DNA from: Eublepharis macularius
Taxonomy: Eukaryota > Chordata > Lepidosauria > Squamata > Eublepharidae
Assembly: GCF_028583425.1 (NCBI RefSeq)
Contig: NC_072790.1
Coordinates: 212,204,897-212,268,896 of the forward strand
Direction of reading: 5' to 3'
Length of the DNA stretch: 64,000 bases
The notes beneath the pieces were generated by a model. That model was not told the origin of the DNA. It did no database searches and was given only the letters and a program-made list of their open reading frames with translations. This document shows positions 29,138 to 42,439 of this stretch, piece after piece; position 1 is the stretch's first letter, and the number at the start of each line of letters is the position of its first letter. The position numbers were made by a program, and so were the translations under genes.

Positions 29138-32100
29138 ATAACAAATAGTTTTATCTTGCACCATTGCTTTGTTTTCAGTTCCATTAGCCCTGTTCAGAAA
29201 ATCAAAACTGCATACATTGCGTAGCAGGGAGCTGCATTGCAACTGCGGGCCCTGCTGACCATCTGCAATTAACCCTACGCATGTACAAATGTGTATAAGA
29301 TTGGAAACATTGCAAAAAGCAGGGTCCAGACCATGCATACAAAACCTGTGTTAATACGTTTTATGGGCTAGCAAATCTGAACCATTCCTCTTGTTACAGC
29401 CCCCATTCCACATGGCTTTTCCCATGCAGGTCCCAGGACGTGGTCAGTTCTTAAATATCAGTGCTACATTGACGCCTGATGGAAGGACATGATCCTATGC
29501 AAGTGTATTTGGAAGATCCACTAAATTCATTGGAGCTTATTCCCAAGCAAATGGGCCTTGTAGAGCAACTTGAGACCTCCCCCTTCTGTACAATTTAGCT
29601 GGCTTTTAGCAAACATCTTTTACCAAACAGTTATTGAAGCAAATGACTAAAGACCACTTCCAGCACAATTTTACTTACACAGTCCTGTAACAAAAGCAGC
29701 TTCCTTGAAATTCATTGTTTCAGTAGTTCCTTTCAATAAACTCTCCCAGCCCTTTTGAGGTCTGTTCCTCAACTGTTTCTTCCTCTTATTAGTGCTGCTA
29801 GCCATTTTTCCTTTTAATTACATTCATACATTTATTCCAGTAGACCTCTGCTCCTTAATCTGTGCTTCTGTTCACATGGTTACCAAGGTGAAAGTGAGGG
29901 ACAAAATGAGGCATACCCACTTCCTGTAGATGTGCTTACAATTCCAAGATACTCTGATAAAAAGCCAAAGAGCTACAGATAAGAGCTGGAACAAAGCAAG
30001 GGCTATTAATCTGTCTTTGTATTATTTACCTTTACCAGTTTCATAACTGGCTTTGCTACCTTAGCGAAACATTCCATAAATCATGTTTGTCATGACCATT
30101 TGAGAAACCATGTTTGATTTTCAAGTTTTGTTTGCACTGGTCTGTTTAATATAGTAAGATATGATGATAATAATATTAGAATGGATTAACTATAAGTGCA
30201 GGTCTTTATTGGGGCTGCTATAAATTTTGGGTGACTTTAAACATTAAATCCTATTGCATTTACTACAGTGTTATTGTGGAATTCTTTATCAGGGATCTTA
30301 AAATTGCACGGTAAGCTTGCTAATCTCTGATAACCGAGTAGGTGAAACAGAGTGGAATTTTATAATAAAGTAGGTTTTGGCAAACTGACCCTGTCCTAAA
30401 CATGGTGGCTTATATGTTCCACTGTACTGACAGGTAATAACTGTGATTTTTACAATGTACGTGTATTAATGTACCAAGAATAGAGGGGTTTAGAACTGTG
30501 AGAGAGCAGCGAGGCTTCATTTCAGTTGTTGCACTATTTCAGCAGGCAGAAACCATATTGGAGGGTGTCTGCATTTTGCTCTCTTGTCACAGTCATGAGA
30601 AAGAAACTCTATGCTTGAAGCAATGTCATATTTTGAGGGTTCATAGATCTAATTTCAGAGGAAAAGCTTCAAACTACATTTGGAGTTAAACTGTTTTGAT
30701 GGACTGACTGTGTACCTTCGCAATGAGACAGATGGCTTCTTCAGATGCATGTGAACTGGGAGCCTACAAATCACACATATCAGGAATGCACAGCACCTGC
30801 AACACACCTGATATTCATGGTCACCTTTTCATGTGAACTGGCCAATGTGTAGATTTTCCATGCGTGCACAACTTCTGAACACACGAACGGAAGCTCGACA
30901 TGCCACTTATTAACCACTTCCATGTTCTTATTAGGATTCTTGTTTCATACAAGCTGACCTCTAATTGCAATCAGTTTTTTTATTTCAGTGTCGGCAGCTA
31001 AACTCTCCAGGAAGAAAGGCTTAAACCCTCACAAAGTCTATTTGGGACAATACGTACAACTTAGTATTTGTTACCTCAGCTGTTTTAGTTGTTAATTTAT
31101 TTTTACTGTATCTGTACCTCAGGTGGCTTTATTAACGTGGGCATCACATTAGGGAATCTTAATGTATTATCTTGCGAGCAAGATAATACTACAAACTGGT
31201 AATATGTGTGTCACTGACACTGAAGGCCTCAGACCAGGCTCCTGGCTGCTTAACTGCATTCTCGTTCCCTGTAGTTCCTCCTTACCCTCTGAAGGGTGCT
31301 ATCTCCTGATACTGTTGTCTTTTCCCCTTTCCTGTGCTCCCCATGGGGCTGCTCAGATGGCCACAGTATACTATACCCAGCAGTGTAGCCTACAGTCCTG
31401 TTCCCTCTATTAAATTATCTTCTTGAACCTTTGCATCATAATATAGGCCTTTATAAAATATAGCCTTAATACAATTGCCCTCCTGAACAATTCTGTTTTA
31501 CATAGTTAATGCCAGAAATATGGGGGCTTTCCTGACCTCAAGCAGGCTCACTACATATTGTTCATTGCCTTCCATGCATGGCACATTTTGATTAGAAGCA
31601 TTACACAGATAGCTAATATAGGGTCTCATCACTCCGTGTTGACAGGAGCATCAATCTGATTTGTAGGTGGTAATGGAGTTGCTAGGGAAACTGGGGGATT
31701 GGCTGCTGTTGTTACAATGCTTCTCTTTTTCTTTTTGCTGTTGTTATGTTCTTGATATTTTTGCTAGGCAAGCATAGCATTCCACCTAGTTTCCCCTGTG
31801 TAAGGCTCAGTAGCAGCCATCTTGGTTGGACAATATGATTGCTGTAGCATTTTGGATTTGTACTGTATTTCAGTCCACAAATTCAAACTGGATTATACAC
31901 ATTATTGCAAATCCAACCTGGATATGGTGCTTGAGAAAAGATCTTTTCTGTGTGTAAGGTTCACATTGTCAGATGTAATTATTTCTCTCCACTGCACATA
32001 GTTGTCCCTGCTTTGAGACCAAATACATTGTAAATATTTTAAAGTTCAAGGTATTATGTTACTAGTCAAGTCTGTGATACTATAAATGTGCTTTTAAAAT

Positions 32101-32885
32101 ATTTTCTTCTTATCATACGTACATAGGCATAACATTTGGGCTTCTTATTGAGTACTGGCAGCTTTCTCCTCATTTAAGCTCCAGTCCAAATCAATAGAAG
32201 TAAAGTTAATGCCTATCCTCTCTGCAGACAAACCATTTTTATATCTACTTCAAATATGTTTGCTTGTATATAACACCATTCTGCTGTTGAATATATAGTT
32301 CACTAGCCTGGTGTGTGCACAAATAAGAGTCTGTTGCATGTTAATTACAGGATAATTTGCAAGATGTGGCTATTTTACAAGTCACTGAAGAATAAGTTAT
32401 TGTAAGCATCTGCACAGTTCAGGAAGTTGACATAGTCTTTGCTGGGAAATACTCTTTTATATGCATATAACCTAGTTACACTTGGAAATAGATGAATTTT
32501 GAATCGCTCCAAAGCTCTGATACCCACAACTGCAATTAGAATGTCAGTTTCTGGCTTGCGATCAAATCCATTGTAGTTTTTAGAGACTGTACACATTTTT
32601 CAAAGGACATGTCTACCAAATTAGGAAAAGACTAACAAGATCATTGTGAGTTGATGACAGCTTCTAATTAAGAGTAGTGACCATATCTATTTGAGTTGTA
32701 TTTTATTATTCTAATAATTTTACAAACATTACTTTTGGAGAGTCCATTTTCAATATATTGAATTCTTCAAGAAGCACATGAATGAGAACAATTACATTTT
32801 AGGGGAAAGATCCCCACATCTAAGAAATGACAGTTTAGGTAATATATGTTTTTCTTAGTTCATGATAAATAAAAAGTTTCATTTC
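29138..32885 (+). other. EML6 intron 1, low repeat content
   Basis: About 3.7 kb in which I recognise no repeat family and no exon. Frame-open stretches are short and composition is ordinary. Confidence 0.5.
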
Positions 32886-32892
32886 ATATGTA

Positions 32893-33045
32893 TTGTCGAT
32901 GTATTGTCGAAGGCTTTCACGGCCGGAGAACGATGGTTGTTGGGGGTTTTCCGGGCTGTATTGCCGTGGTCTTGGCATTGTAGTTCCTGACGTTTCGCCA
33001 GCAGCTGTGGCTGGCATCTTCAGAGGTGTAGCACCAAAAGACATT
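32893..33045 (-). repeat. Interspersed repeat with CTTTCACGGCCGG motif
   Basis: TATTGTCGAAGGCTTTCACGGCCGGAGAA, TTTTCCGGGCTGTATTGCCG and CCTGACGTTTCGCCAGCAGC form a block that I recognise as widely dispersed in lizard and turtle genomes. I suspect a Penelope-like or other retroelement end, but cannot place it firmly. Confidence 0.5.
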
Positions 33046-36000
33046 TCATAATGTCTTCATTTCATAATTAAAATATTCTCTCTCACACAGCTAAGAAGCA
33101 TTTCTGTATACCAGAGGTCCCCAGCATGATACCCACCATGAGTACCATGGCTCCTGCAGCCACTTCCCCAGGTGCCCACCATGTGCTTCAGGAAAGAAGC
33201 CAGGGTCATGGAAAGGCAAAACCATTGACGGGCTGCCTTCATACACGTACAGAGCCTTTTCACCTGGATTCTCCCCACCACTTAATGCTGAGACTGTCAA
33301 CGTGGCACTCATGGGCACCGTGGCACCTACCAATGCCTGTCCTGGTACCCACCAAGAATTTTTAGAAAGCACCAGCTGGGACTTTTGCCCAGGAGGGCTT
33401 CTGATAGGTCATTGAAGATCTGATTGGCTGTGCAAATTTTTTTTTGAAAAGAAACCACTAATTGCCCAAACATCAATTTGAAATCCTTGTCTTAGAAGTC
33501 TCAGTATTTGTTTAGAATTCTCATACTAGGTGATGGGGTGGAGGAGTAAATCCAACCAAAGAATGAGACTTTTCTGCCTTCCCTCCCTTCTTGCTGCAGC
33601 CTATTTCACTCTGTGAAGTGCTACCCTCAGGGCTCAGGCCCACCCCCAGGAACAATGCTGGGCATGATGTGGGAATCTGCAGAGGAAAAGGGAAATTGGT
33701 AAAAATCGTACCCAATTGTACCCAATTGTACCCAGATATATATAGTATATATATCTTCTATCAAATCACTAAGCCCTGCACACGTTTTGGATAATTTATG
33801 GCCTGGAAGTCCCACCTCTGGAAGTCCCTTCCTTCCCCCCGGCAAACCCATCCCCAGACATGATATGACTGGTTGCCAAAACTGACGCAGTAAAAATGGG
33901 CCTGTATGGGGGCCATGCAGAACCTCAGCATAACCAGACCAATAGAAATAGGCTTTGGATTTCTGGGAGATACAATGGAGCCCAGGGCTCCATTTTCATC
34001 ACAGCTGGGATTGGCTCAGAAGGGGCATGACATATCCATGAACTTAGCAGGCCACCAAAAACAAGTGAGAATCCAGAGGCAACGTATAGCCATGTGACCC
34101 CTCTATTGACATGCCCAGTTACCCTCAACCAATAGGAAATGGTCTTATGCTTGACCAGAGGAAGAGCTTTTAGGAAAGAAGCCGTCTTGTGCCAGCAGAC
34201 ACACATTCTTACCTGAGAGAGATCATGGAGATGCTGAGGAGGCCTGTGGAGCATGATTGTCAGCCACTGCCAGCACCAGCTGGATTCCTTTTCATTTTGT
34301 TTTATTGATTATTCCCTCTCCCCTTTTCATTCTGTGTTCTCTAGCTTTGTGTCCCACTGTTGTTTTGTATTTAGCTGTGAATCATAAACTGTCTTATGTC
34401 TTACATAAGCTGTTGCTAGTTAGAGTGAGTGTTAGTGTGCCCTTTTTAAAACCGTTGTCACCTTTTTAAAACCTGGAAACCACATTGCAGGCGGTCTATG
34501 ATAGCAGCTGAAAACTTTACCAACTATGTTCCGTCTTCCCAGTAGCAGTGCTAAGTGCAAGAAACTGCTCATATTCCAACTAGATAAACTGGGAGGGAGG
34601 GAGGGAGGGAGGGAAGGAAGGAAACAAACTCATATAGTCCGCCCTGTTTCCAACAGTGGCCAGCCAGATGCCACAGGAAAGCAACCAAGCAGGGCCTGCT
34701 GGAGCAGCCCTCAATCTGCTGACTGTTCCCCAGTACTGGACAATTGGGGCCTTCTGTCTTTGAACCCAGAGGCCTCATTCAGCTATCTTGGCTTATAGCC
34801 AGCATTAGACCATATCACTGTATATTTCTCCAACCTCATTTTAAATCTAAGCCAATATTATCTTTTTTCTCCTCTTCATTTATATTAACTCAGTTGCTAA
34901 ATGTTGCCAGTTTAGTCTTTGTAATACTTACAAAATTCACTCTTTTCTCTTTTTCAATGCAACAAAAGCTTTTGTTTTCTCTCATTATTTTTCAGATTGT
35001 GTAATGGTGATGACTCCCCTTCTTGTCATTGTGTTTTCTATTGCCATTCTGTTCAAAAGCCCCCCCCCCAACTCCATAATGCATATCACCTCTCTCTCAC
35101 ACCTGAAGTGCAGGACATTTTCAGCCTTTCCTCTTAGATGATAACTCTTAATGAGAGCATCTTCTAGTGACAATGGAATGAACCATTATTAATTGTCAAA
35201 CCAGATGCAGCTTGTCTAAGTCATCCCATTGACTTTTTCATCCCTCTCCCAGATGAAATCTGTTGCTCTTCCTTTTCTGAAAATGTGAGGAAAATGATGG
35301 ACATTTTTCAGCTATGGAACACAAATTAAACTCTAATCTGTTTCCTTGATACAGAAGAAGCACCCTTGGATGCTAGCTTAGCTACAAACTCTGTTATATA
35401 TTATTCTCCTAACCTCCTTGAAATCGTATTCTCCGTTTCTTGCTTCATCTCCTGAATGCTTAATAAATTCTAAAATTGGACCGAATGCTCCATGCTAAGT
35501 CTTTGCTGACCCCCATGAGCCAAGGCAGCTGTGGCCTGAAGGTACTGGAACACAAGTTGGAAGAGATGGGAAATGGCTTCTGTCATAGAGAGGAGAAACA
35601 TGTTTGAATCTGCCTCTGGGGAACAGAGCCCAGCATCTAATTCTCCCCTTCTCTGATATTTGACCCAGCCTCTAGTTCAGAGGGTGGTAGAGGTCATGGC
35701 AGTCCCTATTTCAATTACAAATCCTGTGCTAGCATAGTTCCAACTAGTCTTTGCTCAGTTTTCCTCTCTATTCTGTCAAACCTCTTCTGTGTTGAATTTT
35801 TCAGCTTAATCACTTCTGCTCATCATTATGATCATATTGCTTGTCTTTTATAATCTCTTATTGACTCCCTTTTCTGTCTTATAATCTATTATCTGTCAAA
35901 TGTTTTGTTTTAGTTATTCCAAATTACCTGTCTACTTTCTTCTCTCTCCATACCTTTGCTTGGTCTGTATGTCCTATCTAAACCCAAAGTTACATTCACT

Positions 36001-36671
36001 ATTTTCCAACTGCACCCTTTCTCCTTGCTGGTTATTGAGCAATAGATTGTTCTGTCCATGCCTCATTAAAGTTTCCAAACCATCCAGTTCTGAGATTTAT
36101 ATCCTGAACGGCTCTGAAGACTTTAGATAATGAGACCTAAAAACAAAGATCTTTCTATAAAGAACCTGTTACTTAGTACAAATAATTTGTAGGGGTTTTT
36201 CTTGTTTTAACACTTTCCATCAAGGCACACAGAGACTTATTTTAGAGTTTAATGTTTATTCTTTATTGAAATAAACTCTAATCTTTTAAATTAAGCAACA
36301 GACCAAAATATAAAAGATTATCAAGATGAAACCTATAGTCAATGAACAGATATATGCAACGAGTAATTCTCCTAACATCGCTCAAATAAATCTAAGATTG
36401 ATTTAAAGTCAGATCATAGTCAATCTACTATGAAATGCACTGAATTTTCAATAAGCACAGAGACAAATATATTTCTCACTTAAATCTTCATGACATTTCC
36501 TTTGTCAAAACCCTAATCTCTTATCTGGGTGACGTCTTTTATACTAATTGGCATGTGCTATAAATCTTTCAAACATGACAACAATACTAAAATATAATTG
36601 GTTTTAGACCTGTTGACAAACTACATAGAAGTTCATACACAGTTCACTAGATTGCATGCATATAACTAGAG
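33046..36671 (+). other. EML6 intron 1, unclassified
   Basis: Contains a (GGGA)n tract at 34590-34622 and a short TACCCAATTG duplication at 33708-33732. No coding exon or named repeat. A CA/GC-richer block at about 33600-34500 looks repeat-like but was not identified. Confidence 0.45.
34590..34622 (+). repeat. (GGGA)n/(GGAA)n microsatellite
   Basis: Six tandem GGGA-type units followed by GGAAGGAAGGAAA. Confidence 0.9.
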
Positions 36672-39600
36672 TACATTTCATTTATTTATTTATGTCATTT
36701 ATGGTCCACCCTTCTTGCTGAGACTCAAGGCGGATTATACAGTGTGAGATTAGTACAGTCAATATCAAGGACAATTTCATAAATAATACCATAGGATAAA
36801 TAAACACAAGTTTACAAAGACGTAAAAAGAAAAGGTAAATATAGTCCCCCTTTGCAAGCACCAAGTCATTACTGAGGCATGGGGGGATGTCACATCACGA
36901 CATTTTCCTGGCAGACTTTTTGTTATGGGGGGTGGTTTGCCATTGCCTTCCCCAGTCATCTATACTTTACCCCCAGGAAAGTGGGTACTCATTTTACCAA
37001 CCTAAAGGATGGAAGGCTGAGTCAACCTTGAGCCAGCTACCTGAACCCAGCTTCCGCCAGGCTCGAACTCAGGTCGTGAGCAAAGCTTGGGCTGCAGTAC
37101 TGCAGCTTACCACTCTGCGCCACAGGGCTCTTATACAAAGATAGCAAGAATCCAATACAGAGTTGAAGAAATGCTGGAACAGAACATAAGCAATTCTAGG
37201 GCTGACATAGGAGCACATATTTAAAGCAACAGATAGTACATAAGGCAACATAGTAGTGAAGTCTATGGGTGAAGTCTATGGTCCCTAACTCATTAGTGGA
37301 GCATCTGAGACTCCCTTCCTACAATACAATTTTTTTTTGAATAATTTAGTTTTGTATTGTTTACAGAAAGCTAGGAGAGTGGGGGCTGTCCTGACCTCCT
37401 CAGGCAGGCCATTCCACAGGGTAGGGGCTACCACAGAGAAATCCCATGTACGGGCTGCTGTTGATTTTGCCCATGTGCAGGATGCCACCTGTAGGAGACC
37501 CTGTTCAGATGAGCAAAGTTGCTATGGAGGAACATAGGGAGGGAGGTGGTCCCATAAGTATGCCAGACCAAGGCCGTGAAGACCTTTGATTGTGATAACC
37601 AATACCTTGAACTGAGCACAGTAACTGATAGGTATCCAATGGAGTGACTGCAGAATGGGGGTGATGTTCATGCTTCTGCTCACTCCTGATAGCAGTTGTG
37701 ATGCAGTATTTTGCACCAATTGGAGTCTTCTAGTTAACTTAGATGGGAGACCTGTGTATAGTCCATTACAATAGTCAAGTCCTGACGTTACCATACCATG
37801 GATTCAGGTGGCCAGATCGGCCAGGTTGAGGTAAGAAGCCATCTTCCAGGCTAGAGTGAGGTTGTAGAAAGTATTTTTTACGGCTGTCTTAACTTGTTTT
37901 TCTAGTAGTAACACTGGATCTAGTATAACCCATAAGTTCTTAACTGAGTCTGCAAGGGTCAAACGAACTCCATTGAAAGTGGGGAGTACAATGTCCTTTA
38001 AGATCTTCCCAACAAGCATCGCTTCTATCTTGCCTGGGTTCAATTTCTATTTGTTCCTTTTCAACCATTTCACCACAGCTGTCAGGCAGCGATCCAAGAT
38101 TTCTACTGCATCCTGTGGGGACCTAGATAGCGAGATAGTTGTCATCTGCATATTGGTGACATCCAACTCCATAGCTGTGAATGAGTTCTACTAAAGGCTT
38201 TATGTATAAGTTGGATAACATGGAAGATAAGATTATGCCCTGAGGAACCCCACAAGATAGCTCCCATTCTGGAGATAGCTGATCTTCTACAGCAACCCTT
38301 TGAGTCCGTTCCATGAGAAACGATTTAAACCATTCCAGGGCACATCCTTTGATGCCCACTTCTGTTTCTAAATGCCTCAACAGGATGGCATGGTCTACTT
38401 TGTCAAAGGCTGCAGAGAGATCCAGGAGGAGCAATAAGGAGGCATGGCCTTTGTCTATATTCAGACAGAGATCATCCACTAATGCTAATAGTGCTATCTC
38501 TGTCCTATGCCCTGGTCTGAATCCAGACTGGAAAGGGTCTAGAGCGCTAGAGTTTTCCAGAATATCTGGAGTTGGTCAGCTATCGCTCTCTCAATCACTT
38601 TGCCCAGAAAGGGCAGATTAGAGACTGGACAATAATTGGCCATGTCATTTTTGTCTAGGGATGGTTTTTTAATAAGCAGACAGATAACTGCCTGTTTGAG
38701 GGGCTGGGGGAAGATACCCTGAGTTAGCAATTTATTTATAATAGACCTCAGTGGTTCAATTATGTGGTCCTTACTTGATTTTAGCAGCCAAGACAGGCAA
38801 GAATCAAGCGCACAAGTAGTGGCTTTCATAGATGTCAGGATCCTGTTAAGATCTGTCATTGTAATTGGTTCAAGGCAGTCCAGATGTAAGCCAGATGGTA
38901 CATTAAGCATTTCTTCCATCTTGTTTACATTGCAGCTAGTATGTAGATCAGAGTGTATTCATGCTAGTTTATCAGCGAAAACCTTAGCAAAGGCCTCCCA
39001 GCTGATTGTTCTTGGGACTGTAAAGTTTCAGATTTCGGGGTTAGGAGTTGTCGATATCTTAAACAATTGGGATGGTCGTGAACGAGCTGGTGCAATGGTT
39101 TCCAAGAAATAATGTTTCTTTGCCACTTTCATTTCCACTTCATAGGTCCTCTAGTAGGCTCTGTAGCATGGTCTATCTGTTTCCGTGCAAGTTTTTCACC
39201 AGTGTCTTTCCAAATGTCTTCCAACCCTCTTTAAGTCAGCCAGTTCTGTGGTAAACCACGGGGCTGGCTTCCGTCTCAAGGGCCAGAGCAGTCAACAAGG
39301 AGCAATGGTGTCAATAGCTTCAAGGAGCTTCACATTCTACGCTCCTACAGCAGCTACATGGAGCATGTGTCTGGAATTCTAAAATCCCCCAAGGCATTTT
39401 GGAATCTAGAAGGGTCCATGAGCCTTCATGGGCGAATCATTTTAACTGGACCCCCTATTTTGCAGGGTGTTGGGGCCATATTCACTTTTGCCTTCAGCAG
39501 ATGATAGTCTGACCACGATTCAGGCTAGATCTGCAATGTTGAAGCAAAACGTTCCCTCAAAGGCTCAGCACAAAATGTTAAGTCCAAGGTGTTGCCTCTT

Positions 39601-39730
39601 TCATGTGTAGGGCCTGTCACTATTTGAGAGAGGTCTAGGGTTGCCAGGGAAGCTATAAATTCCTGAGCTGGGCCTGACTTGGGACACTCAGTATGGATGT
39701 TAAAGTCCCCCAGAACAATAATCATATTCC
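36672..39730 (-). mobile_element. L2-like LINE, long degenerate copy (copy A)
   Basis: Minus-strand frames give an endonuclease end with GDFNIHTE (39700 region), a reverse transcriptase with DLSAAFDKVDHAIL, CGVPQG and YADD (38123-38479), and a C-terminus with LDYCNGLYTGLPSKL and LQLVQN (37522-37794), in the order of an L2/CR1-group ORF2. The coding region is broken into several frames. The 3' UTR reaches 36672, and a Sauria SINE is inserted at 36821-37133. The 5' end is truncated within the endonuclease domain near 39730. Confidence 0.88.
36821..37133 (-). mobile_element. Sauria SINE, near full length, nested in LINE copy A
   Basis: On the minus strand: GAGCCCTGTGGCGCAGAGTG, GTAAGCTGCAGTACTGCAGC, a tRNA-like box B region (GAGTTCGAGCCTGG), GCTGACTCAGCCTTCCATCC-like sequence, GGGAAGGCAATGGCAAACC and GGTGCTTGCAAAGGGGGACT, then an A-rich tail. 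Flanking duplication TACAAAGA (36813-36820, 37134-37141). Comparison with LINE copy B at 19790-19810 shows the uninterrupted site. Confidence 0.92.
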
Positions 39731-39739
39731 CATTACAAC

Positions 39740-40227
39740 TGGACCTTTTACATGTCCTCCTGATATCCTTCTGGTTCCTTCCACTGATATGTTTAAATGC
39801 CTAAAACGTGCAGCTTCTGTTGGATATTCCCAAACTGATCACCCTCTCCCTTTTCTCTCTACTCCCCTTTATGCGACTCTGGTAATTTAGGCTTAGTTTT
39901 CAGTGCAGGATTATGTGCAGATCTGTGATCCTTTTAATCCCCTCCCCCATATTTTACAGTGCAGCATAGGGAGAGACAGACTGAACATTACCATGCCTGA
40001 GCTGCAGTTAGAAATGGAAGGTCCCTTAGGTGATGACTATAATCCCTGAGGGTTTCATTTCAATCGGATGTAGGGGCACAGAGTTAAAACCAGAAATATG
40101 CTGTGCATTTCATTGCCTCTAGAATGGGAAGGTTGTTTAATGCCAACCTGAAACTCAGGGAGAAAGCTCCATTGAGTTAGGGGTGTACACTCTGAGAATT
40201 CAGTCCTAACTGCAGCGGTGTGTGTGT
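39740..40227 (+). other. EML6 intron 1, unclassified
   Basis: Nothing recognised between the LINE and the palindromic MITE. Confidence 0.5.
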
Positions 40228-40377
40228 GGCTGCTTCCACACACGTTGGATAATGCACTTTCAATGCACTTTAGTTATCCTTTAGAAGTGGATTTTGTGTT
40301 TCACACACGAAAACCCAGTTCCAAATGATCACTAAAGAGCATTGAAAGTGCATTATCCAACGTGTGTGGAAGTAGCC
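40228..40377. mobile_element. 150-bp palindromic MITE
   Basis: About 45-bp terminal inverted repeats begin GGCTGCTTCCACACACGTTG (left) and, read on the opposite strand at the right, GGCTACTTCCACACACGTTG. TGT flanks both ends (40225-40227, 40378-40380), a possible 3-bp duplication as in PIF/Harbinger elements, although the left copy lies in a (TG)n run. Noncoding. Confidence 0.8.
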
Positions 40378-40416
40378 TGTTTCCCACAGAAACATATGGA
40401 AACAGCTACTAAATTC

Positions 40417-40448
40417 TTTTTTTTTATATATAGATTTTTATTTTTAAT
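40417..40448 (-). mobile_element. Minimal retroposon tail with 20-bp duplication
   Basis: A 32-bp T-rich insert lies between two exact copies of TGGAAACAGCTACTAAATTC (40397-40416 and 40449-40468). On the minus strand the insert reads as an A-rich, AATAAAAA-like tail, so it looks like an insertion truncated almost to its poly(A). Family cannot be told. Confidence 0.75.
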
Positions 40449-40731
40449 TGGAAACAGCTACTAAATTCATTGTGATAAAACAGTACTAAAACCTTCCATC
40501 AAAATGTTAACCAAGTGAAACAAAGAGGAAATTTTGTGCATATTCCCACCTTACAGGTTTTAGGATAAAATGGGGAAGGGAGAAATACGTATTCCACTTT
40601 GAGCTCCTTAGAGGGGAGGCAATACAAAAATCTAAGAAAGAAACAAAATTTCACAGAAAGTTTGCTGACTACAGTCTTCTGCCAACTAGATTGTTATTTT
40701 GCCTTTCTTCTGTGGCTCTTTTGGTTGTTTT

Positions 40732-40739
40732 CTGATTAC
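40732..40739. repeat. 8-bp target-site duplication of the foldback element (left)
   Basis: CTGATTAC, exactly repeated at 44115-44122. Confidence 0.93.
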
Positions 40740-40759
40740 TAGGGGTGTGCAAGCCAAAA

Positions 40760-40900
40760 ATTTTCGGCTATAGCCGAAAGTAGAAAGCCGAAAGAAGATT
40801 TTCTATCGTTAAAGCCGAAAGCCGAAACAAGAATCTCTTTCGGCTTTCGGCTTTCGGGATTCTTTCGGCATTATTTCGGCATTCTTTCGGCTTTTTTCTA
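40760..40900. repeat. Left subterminal GCCGAAA/TTTCGGC cluster
   Basis: Many copies of GCCGAAA and its complement in both orientations immediately inside the left end, mirrored at 43945-44103. In hAT elements short subterminal repeats are transposase-binding sites; that role is inferred. Confidence 0.75.
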
Positions 40901-41999
40901 TGGGAAAATGCCTCCGTCTTCCAGGACGCCTGGAGGAGGCATTTTCCCACCGAATAAGCCCAAAATTGGTGGGGACCTTCCTCTAACCCTTCTCTAACAA
41001 CCACCCAAGTTTCAGACAGATTGAACTTTGGGGGGCCATGTTATGGCCCCCCAAAGCAGGTCCCCCCATCCTCCCATAAGAAAGCGAAGGAGCAGCATAT
41101 TGTTAGCATGCTGCTGCTCATCTTTCTTCATTATTTCCTATGGGGAAAAAATGAAGAGGCAGGCTTCCTTTGCCAGGGGTGGCATTTTGCATGCAAAATG
41201 CCCCCTTACCCTCAGAGGCCCTTCTCCCACCCCTCCTCCCACCCCCCACCAAGGCTCAGCCTGCTCCCACTTGGGGGGGGCATTTCATGGCCTCCCCAAG
41301 TAGGTGCTCTAATCTCTACCACTGACAGCTGGGGGAGGCTTGTGTTGCCAGGGGTGGCATTTTGCATGCAAAATGCCCCCCAACCCTCTGGGGCCCTTCT
41401 CCCACCCTTCCTCCCACCCCCCACCAAGGCTCAGACTGCTCCCACTTGGGGGGGCATTTCATGGCCTCCCCAAGTAGGTCCTCTCAGCCCCTAAAGTCCA
41501 CCCCTTACAGCCCCACACAAACCCAATTCCCCCCCAGCTGCCACACACAGACCCAAATCCCCACATTAGCCCCTCACAGACCCAAATCCACCCCCACCTG
41601 CCCCACACCCATAACCCCAGGAACAGGCTGGCAAAGGCCAGCCCTCTCCCTTTGTTCCCTATGCTGGGAACTTCTAAACTCTCTTTCCCTGGGCAATTCT
41701 GCACAGCCCAGGGGTGCCACAATGGTGGGCACACTTCTGAGTGCCAGCTGGTCCCTGTGAAAGAGCACCTGAACCACACACACCCTCCCTCAAATTCCCC
41801 TGCCACCTACAGAGATGGCTGGCCAGCCAGCCCCATTGTTCCCTATGATGGGAACCAACTGCACAACAAAGAATAAAACAAGAACAACACAAAATAAAGT
41901 TTTAAAAAAATTATTTTCTCCCTTCCAAAGTACAAGTAGGCAAAGCATTATGACACATTACACCAGCAGTCTCCCACACAGAAAAATTAAAACAAAACT

Positions 42000-42425
42000 C
42001 ACTTAACATCAGAGAATCACAAAACACGATTCCTGTCAAAAACACTTTATTTCTTGAACAGCTTTAGGTTACACAGCAGGGGGGAACACCAAAGGGCATG
42101 GCAGCACTATCTTACACAAAAATAACACAACTCACTTAACATCAGAGAATCACAAAAGCACAATTCCTGTCAAAAACACTTTATTTCTTTGAACAGCTTT
42201 AGGCTACACAGCAGGGGGGGAACACCAAAGGGCATGGAAGCAGTATCTTACACAAAAATAACACAACTCACTTCACATTAAAGAATCACCCCAAAAAATT
42301 GCTGTCAAAAGCACTTTATTTCTGTAACTGCTTTAGGTTACACAGTAGGAAGGCACCACAGAGCAGGAAAGCAGTGTACTACACAAAAATAACACAACTC
42401 ACTTCACATCAGAGAATCACACAAA
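42000..42425. repeat. ~133-bp tandem units in the left arm
   Basis: Units begin CACTTAACATCAGAG or CACTTCACAT at 42000, 42133, 42269 and 42400 (periods 133, 136, 131). Each full unit carries TTTATT (AATAAA on the minus strand) at 42046, 42180 and 42315. Confidence 0.85.
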
Positions 42426-42439
42426 CACAATTGCTGTCA

